A stretch of DNA of 64,000 bases. Source: Strongylocentrotus droebachiensis (taxonomy: Eukaryota; Echinodermata; Echinoidea; Camarodonta; Strongylocentrotidae). The DNA is taken from positions 310,001 to 374,000 of the forward strand of contig JAVYIG010001040.1 of assembly GCA_035222895.1 (NCBI GenBank). The letters are read 5' to 3'. Positions within the stretch are counted from its first letter, which is position 1; each line of letters begins with the position of its first letter. The position numbers and the translations under genes were made by a program. Shown one piece after another: positions 47,596-60,300 of the stretch. Under the pieces are notes generated by a model that searched no databases, had not been told where the DNA came from, and saw nothing but the letters and a program-made list of their open reading frames with translations.

Positions 47596-48385
47596 TTGCC
47601 CCCCCCCCCCCCCGGCAGCCAAAAAAAAAACAATAGAGAGAAAAACACAGAAGGAAAAGAAGGAAAATGGAAAAAGATCGAAGAGAAAGGGAAAGAAGAG
47701 AAAGAAGAAGAAAAAAAAGGGGGGAAAAAAAGGAGATGGGAGGGCGAAAAGGCCTCTATCCAAGGCTATAATAGTGCCCCCCCCCCCCCCCACAAGCAAA
47801 AACAAAGGAGAGGAGTAGAGGAAAGGGAAAAAAAAGGAAAAGAGGAGATAAAGGGAATGGGGAAAAAAAGGAAGAAGAAAAGAAAAGAAGGGGAATATCA
47901 CTTGTGATTTTTCCGCCAACAAGTTGTGGATCGGGGGAGGGGGCCAAAAGACCCTCCCCCCCCCCCCCCTCTAAAAAGAGAGGAGGCAGAAAGGGAAAGA
48001 GGAGAGAAAGGCAACACAAAGGAGGAAGAAGAAAGGAAAAGGGTGAAAGAAGGAAGGGTACATCAACTTGAGATTAATCCCGCCAACAAAGTGTGGATCG
48101 GGGGCCGAAAGAACCCTTAATGCTCCCCCCCCCCCCCCCCTCAACAAAAAAAGAGATAGAGACGGAAGGAAAGGGAAAAGGAAAGAGGAGAGAAAGGGGG
48201 AGAAAATAAAGAGGAAGAAGAATGGAAAAAAAGGGGAATTTAAGTTGCGATTTTCCCGCCGACATGTTGGATCGGGAGGGGGGGGGAGAAAAAAAAGGTC
48301 CTTGCTTCACCACACTCTCACCACCCCCCCCCCCCCCTCAGCAAAAAGAGAGAGAGAGAGAGAGAGAGAAAAAAAAAAGAAGGGA
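47596..48385. repeat. Tandem array of ~180 bp polypurine units each headed by poly-C
   Basis: C runs of 12-16 start near 47597, 47777, 47957, 48126 and 48324, giving periods of 180, 180, 169 and about 199 bp. Each unit continues as an A/G-only stretch (GAAGAAGAAAAGAAAAG types), then GATTTTTCCGCCAACAA, GTGGATCGGGGG and the next C run. One strand is almost pure purine for over 100 bp per unit. The proline and lysine/glutamate ORFs here are artefacts. Confidence 0.88.
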
Positions 48386-48597
48386 ATGGAAATGAAAATA
48401 ACATAAAAAATCACTACATATCAGTAATATCAGTAACTGAAAGAAAGTTTTTACGGGCAATCTTGACAACATCGGATTACAAAAATAATAATAGTTATGT
48501 ATCGCTAAAGCGTAAAATCAATAAATCAGCATATTTTGTAAAGTCATTAACATCAGAAATTGTGAACTACTAGACGCAAACCAGTTGGTAGGAGTGA

Positions 48598-48680
48598 TTC
48601 ATAGTGGTCTTGTGGTTAAGACTGATCGCTTCACAATGCAAATAAACTCGCAAAAACTTGGTTCGAGTCCCAGCTATGCC
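48598..48680 (+). other. tRNA-like sequence with T10 terminator
   Basis: Five base pairs of an acceptor-like stem form (CATAG with CTATG). An A-box-like GTGGTCTTGTGGTTAAGACT and a B-box-like GGTTCGAGTCC are present, and T10 follows directly. The 83 nt length would suit a long-variable-arm tRNA, but the top two acceptor pairs are mismatched and no clean anticodon arm is seen. More likely a tRNA pseudogene or SINE head than a working tRNA. Confidence 0.55.
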
Positions 48681-48738
48681 TTTTTTTTTTACCCATGATA
48701 TTTCTATCATTTTTTTTCTTCATCACCCCATGATATGA

Positions 48739-48833
48739 GGGACTTTTAGATTCTCACGAAGACAATACGCCTATGCTACGATCGACGTCCTCTTAATGCA
48801 CTGCATTGAATGGACGTCAAATCTAAAAGTCCC
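48739..48833. repeat. Composite hairpin inside the tRNA-like array
   Basis: GGGACTTTTAGATT (48739-48752) and AATCTAAAAGTCCC (48820-48833) are exact inverted copies. Inside them GACGTCC pairs with GGACGTC and AATGCA with TGCATT, so the whole 95 bp can fold into a long stem with a bulge. Confidence 0.82.
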
Positions 48834-48852
48834 TATTGACTTCCTCCCTCGT

Positions 48853-49926
48853 CCTCAACAAAGGAGAACATAATAGATACTCTTTCTTTAACAAGCGGCT
48901 CTCTGAATTAGCAAGTCTTTTGCTACATTTACAAATATAAGTATCAATATGGAAAAAAAATACATAGATATTAGCAGTGTGACACATTGGTCTTGGGAAT
49001 AGGCGATTGTCTGGTTATTGGAAGGTAACGGGTTCGATCCCCGTGTTATTTGTATCTTTTTTTTTCTTCACCCTACGATATTGACCTGTCAAACTCTTTT
49101 TATTTTAAAGGATATACACCCCCCCCCCACCTCCTCAACAAAGGAGAACATAAGATATGATGCTCTTTCTTTAACAAGCGGCTCTCTGATTTAGTAAGTC
49201 TATTGCTATACATCTACAACAATAAGCATCTATATGTTTAAAACAATACATAGATATTAGCAGTGTGACACATTAGTTTTGTGGATAGGCGATTGCCTGG
49301 TAATTGGAAGGTATATCGGGTTCTATCCCTATGTTATTTTTATCTTCTTTTTTTTCCACCCTTCGATATTGACCTGTCGAACTCTTTTTTTTAAGGGGAT
49401 ACCCCCCCCCCCCCTGGCCCCTCCACCTCCTCAACAAAGGAGAACATAAGATATGATGCTCTTTCTTTAACAAGCGACTCTCTGAATTAGTAAGTCTTTT
49501 GCTACATCTACAACAATAAGTATCAATATGAAAAAATACATGGAGATTAGCAGTATGAGACATTGGTCTTGTGGATAGGCGATTGCCTGGTAGTTGGAAG
49601 GTATCGGGTTCAATCCCCATGTTATTTGTATCTTATATTTCTTCACCCCATGATATTGACCTGTCCATCTTTTTTTATTAAGGGGATATCCCCGCCCCCA
49701 CCCCCCCCCCCCCCACCTCCTCAACAAAAGAGAAATAACATATGATACTCTTTCTTGGACAAACGACTCTCAGAATTAGTTCGGAATACGTCTTTTGCTA
49801 CTATATTAAGTATCAATATGAAAAAATACATGTAAATTAGCAGTGTGAGACATTGGTCTTGTGGATAGGTGATCGCCTGGTAATTAGAAGGTATCGGGTT
49901 CGGTACCCAGCTAGTGCATTTTTTTT
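48853..49926 (+). repeat. Four tandem ~290 bp units each with a tRNA-like Pol III head
   Basis: CCTCAACAAAGG-type starts occur at 48853, 49133, 49429 and 49719 (periods 280, 296, 290). Each unit has TCTTTCTTTAACAAGC, then ATTAGCAGTGTGA, then a head with box A (GGTCTTGTGGATAGGCGAT) and box B (GGGTTCAATCC type), and most then have a T-run. Heads: 48981-49052, 49266-49338, 49557-49628, 49847-49918. In the first head the T-arm (ACGGG/TTCGATC/CCCGT) is perfectly paired. Acceptor stems are poor, so these are tRNA-derived and not tRNA genes. Confidence 0.85.
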
Positions 49927-50394
49927 AAATCTTTGAAAAAAAGACTGATGTTAAAACCATTTTTTTTTCTCATTAAAAGTACATATTTATTTACCCCCCT
50001 CCGCCTCCCCTTTCCCCTCGTTCTTCCCCTCCCTCTCACACTCCCCACCTAACTGAATCGTCGTTTTTTCATAGGATATAATCTAATTTACAAACGAACA
50101 CGAATTTAAACGGAGATGTATAGGAATATAACTGAACGAAAGTGGCGTCGCAATTAGTACGCCTATATACACACAATGATACACTGCATGTACACCACTG
50201 CACCACGGCTCCACCACTACTACCAATACCAAAAGCTTTGCGAAAATAATCTGTACGCCATGGCGCCGCTGTTCGTACATACAGTACATGCACGCGCGGT
50301 ATACACGATCTTATACAAAATCCTTGTTTACCCTGTTCCTCTGCATGACTCTATCCGTGATTTCGTTTGACTTTAGACCATTACAGTCTTCAGG

Positions 50395-51009
50395 ATGGAT
50401 ACCAAGCTGTTCCTGGTCATTTCTATTACATTCTGTATCACTTTCAAGGACTGTCATGCTATAAAATTGGGATCGTTTTCAGCCGAAATCCTCTCGGCTC
50501 TCAGAGGGGATGAGGGGTCATTTCCGCAACCATACTTCCCCGTGTCCGGAGCGGGAGCGAACGGCCAACCCGCGGCTACGCATGGCTCAAGCTACAACGG
50601 CGCCGCACTGGAAGAATATCAATCTCTATTTCAAACATCGCCCTTCATCCCTCATTTTGCCGGGACAGAACCTCTTTTTCGTTTCTCTTCTCAAAATGGC
50701 CGTTCTGTGCCTCGCAGCCGACGCACAGCTGGTGCTGGCAATGAAGAGGACACGTCGACTAGCTCTCTCCCAGAATCTGCCAAGGTTTTTGCCCAACAAG
50801 ATGGGGATTTTGTTGTGGGTGGGACTTTTGCTGTGAACCTCCCAGACGGAGATATTCTTTGTGGCAGGCTTTTGGAGCCAGCAGGATTGTGGGTGGAATC
50901 AATGATTTACGCGGTGGATGTGATTAATAACAGAACTGATATTCTACCCAACCATAAACTCGGTTTTGATATCAGGAATGATTGCTCTAATCAAAATAGA
51001 GCTTTGACG
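50395..51009 (+). CDS. mGluR-like receptor exon 1 (signal peptide, LB1 start)
   Basis: This exon encodes 205 residues ending CSNQNRALT at a GTAAAT donor in phase 0. The first 22 residues form a hydrophobic signal. Residues ~23-136 are Ser/Gly/Arg-rich with no recognised domain. From DGDFVVGGTFAVN the protein matches the first strand of the class C ligand domain (mGluR DGDLVLGGLFPVH). It is the most GC-rich stretch in the right half of the window. An out-of-frame 108-residue ORF over it is a shadow. Confidence 0.92.
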
Positions 51010-54000
51010 GTAAATATTATTAAAGGAAACCGAACCCCAAGTAATAACTCTACTTATTCTGAGAGATTTATTATATTATTGCCCATAAATCTACAAGATT
51101 CCCCACCAAAGTGTATGATAGAGGTATAAAGCAAAAATAAAGTACAGTTTCTCAGCACGACATGGGCATCGCCATTTTCTTGATAATGTGACGTACTATG
51201 CGAAGTCTTTTATCAAGTAAATGTATTCAAATTTATGGATGCTTCTTTCCAAGAAGTGTGCAGTGATGAGGCATTTCATTCACCTGCTATTATCCTTTGT
51301 ACTACAATTGCCAGAACGCAAATTGCATAAATAATTTAGTGCTCTTCCGGGGTGAAGATTTCTCATAAATGAAATGGATTTGTCAACTGCTATAGTGTAG
51401 TATTTATAAATTAATTTGGTTACAATTGTGCCCCTGTTATTTATTTTTCACCTAATATAATTTCTATCATCTCAGTTATTATTTTTGTTCATCAAAAAGT
51501 AAAGGCTTCGTTATTGAAATAAAAATTCTTTCCAACTAAAGCTTGGTGCATGATACATGTACAACTTCAACAGATACGTCACATTTTCAAAAAAGTGGCT
51601 GCGCCCATGTTATGCTGAAAGGCATCACATCATGCGAAGAATATCTTCATTTATATATATATCTTGAACATTTTCGTAAGGAATATTGTACATCAAAGAT
51701 CAGGAATACATCTCATTTTTCAGAATACCTACACTTATTCTTTGGGTTTAGGTTTCCTTTATAACAACAGTATATACAACAATAATAGGTAAAATAGTGT
51801 CAAAGTGGGAGAATTAGCTGCTTGAGAAGATCTATAGACTGTTTTGAACAAACTGTTAAGAAATAGGGTTTAGAATTGGAAGAGTATTAAAAGGGAAAAA
51901 TGGCCTTTCATACATGTATTTGAGTGTCATTCATGTACATTACATACATGTATAAAAAACTCTGGAGAAAAATGCCCAAATTATGCAATTTATAAAATGC
52001 CCTTATGTATGCATAGTTGAACTTTAATTGATGTATGTTTGATATGGTCCTTCTTGTTAATTGCATCATTTCTGTTTTCTTAGTAACATAAGATTAAACA
52101 AGTACAGAATGAAGATATTATTTTGAGTTTGTTCTTAAATCTTAATTAGCTGGAGCCTCTGATTTGTCTGTACAGGCCTAGAAGAAAAATGTCTTTCAAT
52201 ATATATTTGAAAGTTTTAATGCTAATTTCAGATGACAATTGATGTTTTCAGTGCACCAGTAATGTGGAATCGTTCTTACTTTTACTTTTTTTTTCAGGAA
52301 GCCTTAAACTTTGTGGAGAACTCCCAGCCAAGCAACCAATGTCCTTTATCAGAGAGTCAAACCATTGGGGTGGTAGGGACTGGATCAAGTTCTACATCTA
52401 TTGCTTTAGCCACACTCTTAGGTAGGTCATGACTTGGTTGTTATGTTTCATATGTTACTCAAAAGGTATATCATACCTGCCAACCCTTACAAATAATCCG
52501 GAATATTAAGTTTTTCTGGATTTCTAGGACTCAAAAATCTGAAATATATATATATTCTTTGTTGTTTTTGTGCTAAAGCCCCCAAAAGCTTGTTTTATCA
52601 TGTGCCACGATTTGACAGTTCACGTATTGTGTGCATTGAATGGCTGCATGATCGAGCAGCCAATATGTATTCGCTTTTGGGTACAGATTTGCTGTGTATT
52701 GCCAGTTACACAGCCGTTGCAAGTGCGATTTCTCATTTTCGAAGACATACCGTGCTAAAAATTCCTAATTCTTATTTTCAAATGTTGGGAGGTATGGTAT
52801 ATGCCTGTATTTTTGGGACTCAAAAGCATGGGTCAGCGTGGGGAATTTGACACTTTTCAGCTATTCATCTGATAACCTACAAATGTAGTGTAATCTTCAC
52901 TTTTACAACCGACAGACCCAACGCATGCATGTCAACCAACTTAATAAGAACCACCCAGTAAGGAAAAGTAATCCTCATATTAAAACGCTGCATCTTCAGC
53001 CTCGGTCACAGATGCCATTACGAACTGCTACGAACGCCGTACAAACGATTTTCAGACAATGGAAAAACAGGGAGATTTGTACAATGTACGAAAGCATAGT
53101 TCGTACGAACCTTTGTGACCGTAGCTTAAATGACTGGCATGTTTTTAATCTCTCAAAGCAAGTTCCAGGTGGGACATGAGCTTTGGTGCATGCAACAATT
53201 TTTCACATATTACTGTACCCCCGGTAATTATTGGTAATTCCACAAAGTACACTATGTATGTGAACTATGACATGATGTACATATGAAAACTGCCAAGAGT
53301 ATGTCTTTGAAAGAGTACTTCATTAAGTCTGAAAAAGTGAGGCTATACAGTGTACGTAGGGCCATGCATAATGACTTTCATGTATCTTATTTTTGAAGGT
53401 CTGTTCAGTATCCCTCAAGTGAGTTACTCCGCTACCAGTCAACTCCTGAGCGACAAGCAGCTCTACCCGTACTTCCTACGTACCGTACCCTCGGACGAGA
53501 ACCAAGCCCGTGTCATGGCTGACCTGGCGGACATCATGCACTGGAACTACGTGGCTATCCTCTTCTCAGCCAACAGCTACGGTGGGCCAGGACGGAAGGC
53601 ACTCTATGATAACCTGAAGGCTAAGAACGCTTGTATTGCACAGGAATACTCCCTTGGTAGTGAAAGTGCTGCCGCGGTTCCTGTTAAGGATATAGTAGCA
53701 AATCTGAAAGCAGATCCTAAAATACAGGTAAACATTGCTTTAAGCCTCTTAATTCCTAACATTATACAATGTACTGTACCTAACCTCACCCCTTAACCTA
53801 AACCCATCATAAAACTGAATTGCAGCATTCTCCATAGTTCTATATCATTCAGGCCTGATAATTACCCAATTTCAATCGGTTTGTCCAATTTTTAAAAAAA
53901 TCTTCTTCCCGATTTTACCCCTATTTTTCTGATTTTCCCCAATTTTCTTACTCATAAGAGGGGGAATGTCTTTTTTCGGTGCTCACTATCACCCCTGATC

Positions 54001-57000
54001 TTTAATGAAGTAAAGCTTGGAACAATTGTATTATATGTGGACCATCTGTCAAAGCTCCCCTGGTATTAAAGCAAGATAGGAAAATACCGTCACCAATATT
54101 TAAATGATCTGAAATTAACCTTCTTTTTAATATGCAGGTGATCTTCACATTTGCTGGAAAGACGCACATCACTTCCGTCTTACAGGAAGCCAAAGAACAA
54201 GGTCTCACAGGACGGACATGGATCGCCAGTGACTCCTGGGGAGACTCTTTGACTGTGGTCAATGACTATTTGGACATCGTCTCAGGAATGGTCGGGATCG
54301 TACCGAAGGCAAGGATCGATCCTGGTCTCAAAAGGTAGGTTTTCACTCAGTACCTCAGGCCTGATAATTACCAGACTCAAATTGGTTTCCCAATTTCTTT
54401 TTTTTCCCCAGATTTTTTCCAGATTTAAAAAATAAAAAAATAAAAGATTTCCCTGATTTTATCTTTAAAAAAAAAATCCTGATTTTTTCTTCCCGATTTT
54501 GACCTTTTTTTCCCGATTGATTAAAATGTACATTTCATAACTTTGTAGATTTTACACTGTATGTTCTTCATGTATGTGAGAATCAAAGTCCTACAGTAGG
54601 CCTACATACAGGAAGGCTCACTGCAGATTGTTGTCTATGACTATGCAGACATTGTTCCAGGATGGTCTGGATCGTGAACAAGGCAATTATCAGGCCTGGT
54701 GCCAAAGCACTATTTGGTAAACCTGTCAGTGCAGAAAAGGGTCATTTTGTAATCTTTAAGATTACATGTACATTTATGTTCTGTGTGAGGATCAAATCCC
54801 AAGGGTGATCCTTCTATTGTTGTTAATTTTTGGATTTATGGTGTCTCAGGGATAGGTAGTTAGCATTGTTTCCAAAGGAACCAAAGACAAGGATCAATCC
54901 TTGTCTCAAAATATAGGATTGATAATGCTTCAGTATTTTCAATCCAGAAATATAAATTTCTGGATATTTGTAGATTAATTATCTCATTTGATGATCAAGT
55001 GTGATAGACAAGTCCATGTACAGTACATGTATTTGACGCCCAAGGGTCGCAAATCGTGTAAGTTTGTGACAGAGTACAACGTTTAGTCAAAGTAAATATT
55101 TTTGTATTGCCATCCTTTTTTTAATGCTTTCCTTAAGACTTAATTTTTTTAAATAAATTTATTGCAATTGTAGAAAAAAACTGCAGCATATTGTTGATCT
55201 AGAGTCTTATTTGTCAGAGTGATATATACTGCCTTACTTTGAGTTCTAATCTACAGTAATCTTTTGATGAATGCATTTGGTGTGTGTACATGAACAGTCC
55301 ATCAGTTTTGTAGACGTTTTTATCAGTATGCTCAGAGATAATGTCCTCCACGACCCACATGTACATGTATGTTCAACTGATTATCATCATAAGCTGAGTG
55401 AATGTACTTGAATGTAGTGAAATTCTGGCAAAATACATCAATAGTCAATACCGGTATCTATTTATTCAAATTAAGAATTTGGTATTATTTGGTGCTCCTG
55501 TTTAAAGGTCAAAATTGTCCAGTCTTAAATGTTATTGTTCGCCTTGCCCCTACCCGATCTACGACACATGCTCTGGTGACAGTTGCTCCACGATCAGTTT
55601 CTGTAACTAAACAAAGCCTTAATTGCATTGCTGGAGCTACAACTAAACATAACTTATGCAGTCAGTTATCTACAGTGAAAGATATACACAGTGGCTCAGG
55701 GCGAAATACCCCCCAAATGCCCAAAAGAGCCCCCGAAATTCAGAAAAGAGCCCTGTAAATTTGCATAGAGTTCAATGCTAAACAAATTTCAGAATGTTAT
55801 TTTCATGCAGGCAAGCTTGAAAAGTAGCCCCCGAAAAAGATTTTTTTTTTCCCCCTGGTAATCTACAACCCAGTGATATATACCCCAGGGCTTTTATTAC
55901 AGCTACAGTACATGTACATGAATTTTTATAAGCTAAACCAGGGGTTAACTGGCTCTGATCCTCAGAGCCACCATGTATTTTTGAACACCCCCCCCTCACC
56001 TCTCTGACTATGATACAATATTGCCCTTTCTCTCTTTTTTAAATATAAATCTCATCTTATCTTTCCTACAGAGTTGTATACTGGTATTGACAATTTGTTT
56101 TGTTTTTGTTAGATGCACTTTCAAAATGTTTGTACAATTTCTTACATGTTTGTTCCACTAACTCCTGAATGAATTATTCATTTGACAATTGTTGAATGAA
56201 CAAGAGAATCTGTCTTCATGCACATCACTATGGAATTAGGATGGAATGAGGAAAATTAAAACTAATGGGAAGAGCAAGGTCCATTGTCCCCAGCATGTGC
56301 AGGATTTGGACTGTGTAAAGAAACAAATTGGATTAGCAATGCAGCGTGCTATTCGATTAGAGAGCATTTAGGCTTTAATAAGGAAGTGCATAATGTACAT
56401 TGCAGTGTACTGTACATGTACCTGTACCTTTAGAGTGAATAACACTAAATATCATGAGAGGAATAGGGCTTTTTATTTTTTATTTAGTATCTTTCTTTAA
56501 TTCCAATGATGAATTAAATTAATTGCCTGTAAATGATATGAAAATGTACGTGTAGTGTACAGTGATGATTTAATTATTTTTTATTTCACTCAGCTGCAAT
56601 TGCTGAATTCTGGTCTTCAATCTTATGTCTGCCACAGTGGATGAAACTCCAGATTTACCTTAAAAAGCAGATAATAAATACATGTAATAGTGGGTTCTTG
56701 TATTGCGCTCAGATGTACATGTACATGTATAGTACTTCACCTTGCTGTACCATGCATGATGTGTTTATAGACTGTAAATGTAATCTTAAATCTACATGTA
56801 CAGTACTTGTAAAAGCAATATGACATGATGAATTACACATTATTTTATGTACACTGTACATACACCCTGTGACACTACATGTGACATGTGTACAAAAACA
56901 TCATAAATGTACATGCATTACATGTGTATACATAAGCAACAGATAGTATACAGGTGTGTATACATATGGGCTTTGCAGACTTTAAATATGCTTTAATATA

Positions 57001-57280
57001 AAACAATCAATGAAAGATCTATTTTATGTTGCTGGAAATGACAGTTTTGATACTGAACATTCAAAATGTCCCCAATTATTACCAATTAAATATATACAAT
57101 TTATGTATCTGCTGTTATTGAAACTGATTGATAGGGTGTGTAAATTTGTTTGGTTTGAGCCACCAGACATTAAGATGAAATGGGTTCATATCCCACTGCT
57201 GCCACCGATCTAAGGGAAGCAGAACTTACCCACACAAGGGATGTAACATTAATCAGACCGGGCCATCTTTCTATGAATAC

Positions 57281-57326
<46 letters not shown>

Positions 57327-60300
57327 TAATAACAAATACTGATAAAGCGTACTAATCCAATAACTTACTCAAGGTGCTATACAAAACAAAATGCACAAAT
57401 CTCTCTCCAGAATTTAAACAACTTAATATCATTAGTAACTCTGATTAAATAAAACCGTTTTAACATGTTTCTGAAAGGTTTCTAGGCATTGAATGTTTCG
57501 AATGGCACTAAGCAGCTTGTTCCAGAGGACTGGTGCAACACTGTAGGTAAAGGTAGCATGACAAATATGAACAGTACTAGTGAAACAAGGAGTGTACAGT
57601 AAACATTAATGTAAATGTACAGATATACAGTATGGACTTCATGTGCATTAACCTGTATTCCCTTTTATTACAATATCCTACAGGTACATAGCATCTCTGG
57701 ACCCCTACACAAATAGCCGCAACCCATGGTACCAACTCACCCTTGGATCACGTTTCGGTTGTACCTTTGATGTCCCAAAGGATGACACACAGGATGACAC
57801 AAAGGATGACACACCCTTTTGCCATGGCAACGAGACCTTTGCATCGATGCTGGATTCTCGTGGTGAAGGGGGCTGGACCTCGTTCATCATTGATGCGGTC
57901 CATTCTCTAGCCTTTAGCTTGCATGATATGCTATATGAGTGCAAAGGTAAATGTTCTCTACATTTTCCTTATCTATTCTAATACCAAAAGAAAAACATAT
58001 CCTCTATTGAAAGCCAAAAAGGTCAGTTAACTCTCTGTCATGATACACCAATCAATGCATGACTTACTACATCCTGGCTCTGAGGCGAGGAAATCTTTCA
58101 TGAAATGGATTAATACTGCACACCTGTCTATTGTGAACATTTTTTATTTTTAGATCAGGGGATTTTAATCACTTTTACTTTACATTTGTAAGTCTAACTT
58201 GAAATCTTAATGATTTCCTTAATCCTTATTCTGCCACTATGAAAGCAAATGCTTAAATCCTAGAGAAGGGTGATTCTTTGAAATGTGTTCTGCACAACAT
58301 TTATACTTTACCCATTTATTTCATCAAAAAATGAAAAATCGCCCAATCCAACCATTCCCTAATGGGTAGGGATACAAGAAAAAATCATAAGTCAGTGATC
58401 ATACACAAATGTTATCATATTTGAGTTCGGAAGATGAACAAAAGGGGTATGTAATATGTGTCTCATTGCATAGAGATGCACAGAAGAGAGTTTTACTTAA
58501 AACATTCAAAGAGTTGCATTGTGAATTTTTGTGATAGTATCTTGATCATTATCCTTAGAATATCGCCATCCAGGATAACTGTAATGTAGACAATTACTCC
58601 CAGAGTGATATTATCACCCAGGCAACCACGTACATGTGTCAAGCATAAATCTACCACCTGTAAACGGTAATAACTCCCTAGTATACTTTGTAACAAATTC
58701 TGCACAATGATGGACAATGACTCCCTGTAGGAAGATTTTAAGTAGAATTATTTCTCTCTGGGTCATTACTACCTACATGTAAGATACCATACAAACTTAG
58801 GATTGTATTCATTTTCTATATGAATATTAAGTAAAACCGTTCCTGAGTATAGGGGGTAATTGCTACCTAGGATTCTGGACAAGTTTCTGTTCAAGTTTTG
58901 GCTAAATATATTGGGTCTTTTTCATGGGATAATATACAAAAATATGATCATATGTATTTACATATTTTAAAGCTACTGCTGTATATACAGATGCATTTGT
59001 TATGACAATCCTTGCCAAAATGGCAAATTATTGCAGTAAAAAAAAAGGAAGAAAGAAAAATGCAGCTTCATTAAACTTTCCACTGCACATTTGGGGAAGG
59101 TAAATGTATCTGAAGTTTCTTGTATGCAATGGATGCCATATGTTTTTATATATTTTGCCCTACTTTCTATAGGATCATCATGCCCTGGTGCTAATTCCAG
59201 CGTACTGAACACGGAAGACTACTTTCAATACGTCAAGAACGTTACCTTCCCTGGTCTTACAAACCCAACATTCAGGTTTGATGAGAATGGGGATCCACTG
59301 GCCCAGTATTACGTCAATAACCTTCAGGTAAAAAGAAGTTTAGCCATCCTAGGACAAGACAACAATAGTTCATGATATTTAAATGATAAGCTAGATTTAA
59401 ATCATTAACTGGTCATTTAACCAGTATCAGGACCTTGCCAATTTATATCATTTATATTAAGAAATGTATCCTAAAGATCCAGAACTACGTTTTCAAACAC
59501 ATGTCATGTGACATTGGTTAATTTGTCCTTTTGTATTCAGGGTCAGTTAATTAGATGAAGTGAATCTCATGATTTATTGTAACAGTCTGAAGCATGTTTA
59601 TGTATGGTGTCTTCAAAGAGACTACCTACATTGGACTTACACACCATTATAGGATTGATGATGGACTTTTGAATTTTAAAGGTCATCTATTCAAGTTTTC
59701 ATTGTTTTTGTATTGTATACTTATGAAAAGAATATACAGGACTTATCTTATCCATGAAAATAAACATTTCCTGTGTGCTTAGGTATCAAAAATGAGATTT
59801 TCTTGAAAAAAAATGCCAAGGCTTTCGGAACTAATTCTGTAATGCAACTGTGTTTCCAATATGCCAGGAATCTGATGGGGAATATGACTTCATCGAAGTC
59901 GGGAGCTGGGACCCTCTGCAGAAGTTCATGTGGAGTGATGACATTGTCTGGTCAAGCGAGGGCGTCAGTCCCGTTTCTCGTTGCTCAGCAGACTGTCCCT
60001 CGGGGTCTTATATTGTCAGGGAGTCCATCAACTGCTGTTGGGATTGTGTCAGATGTGAAGGTAAATTGAAGTCCCATTTGTTTGTTTCTGTGTCTGTCAG
60101 TTTGATATTGTATTATTAGTTGATGAAACTGTATAGTTAAGAGGATTGAGAGGGTTGAATGGCACTTTTTCTACTAGTAATTTGATGTGGTTACTTAATT
60201 TGGGCTATTAAAATCTTTTTCTTCCCTTCAAATCTCTATTTTGCTGTGGTACTTTTTATTTGTTGTGCCTCTTAATAATCAATTTTATTAGAAGTAGTAT

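Larger units (their letters stand above)
47355..50394. other. Intergenic region between the divergent LRCH and receptor starts
   Basis: The two start codons are 3,048 bp apart. The first 240 bp left of the arrays is plain AT-rich DNA, presumably holding LRCH 5' UTR and promoter. Then come the polypurine/poly-C array (47596-48385) and the tRNA-like array (48598-49926). The last ~450 bp, GC-richer from 50140, should hold the receptor promoter. No TATA box with convincing spacing was found for either gene. Confidence 0.6.

Noticed and set aside
47591..48406. Lysine/glutamate and proline/phenylalanine ORFs
   Set aside because: Products of the polypurine/poly-C array, not genes.
48598..49918. Functional tRNA genes
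   Set aside because: Acceptor stems are mismatched and no standard anticodon arm can be drawn. The boxes are kept but the cloverleaf is not.
50510..50836. 108-residue ORF over receptor exon 1
   Set aside because: Shadow in another frame. The signal peptide and ligand-domain frame is clearly the coding one.
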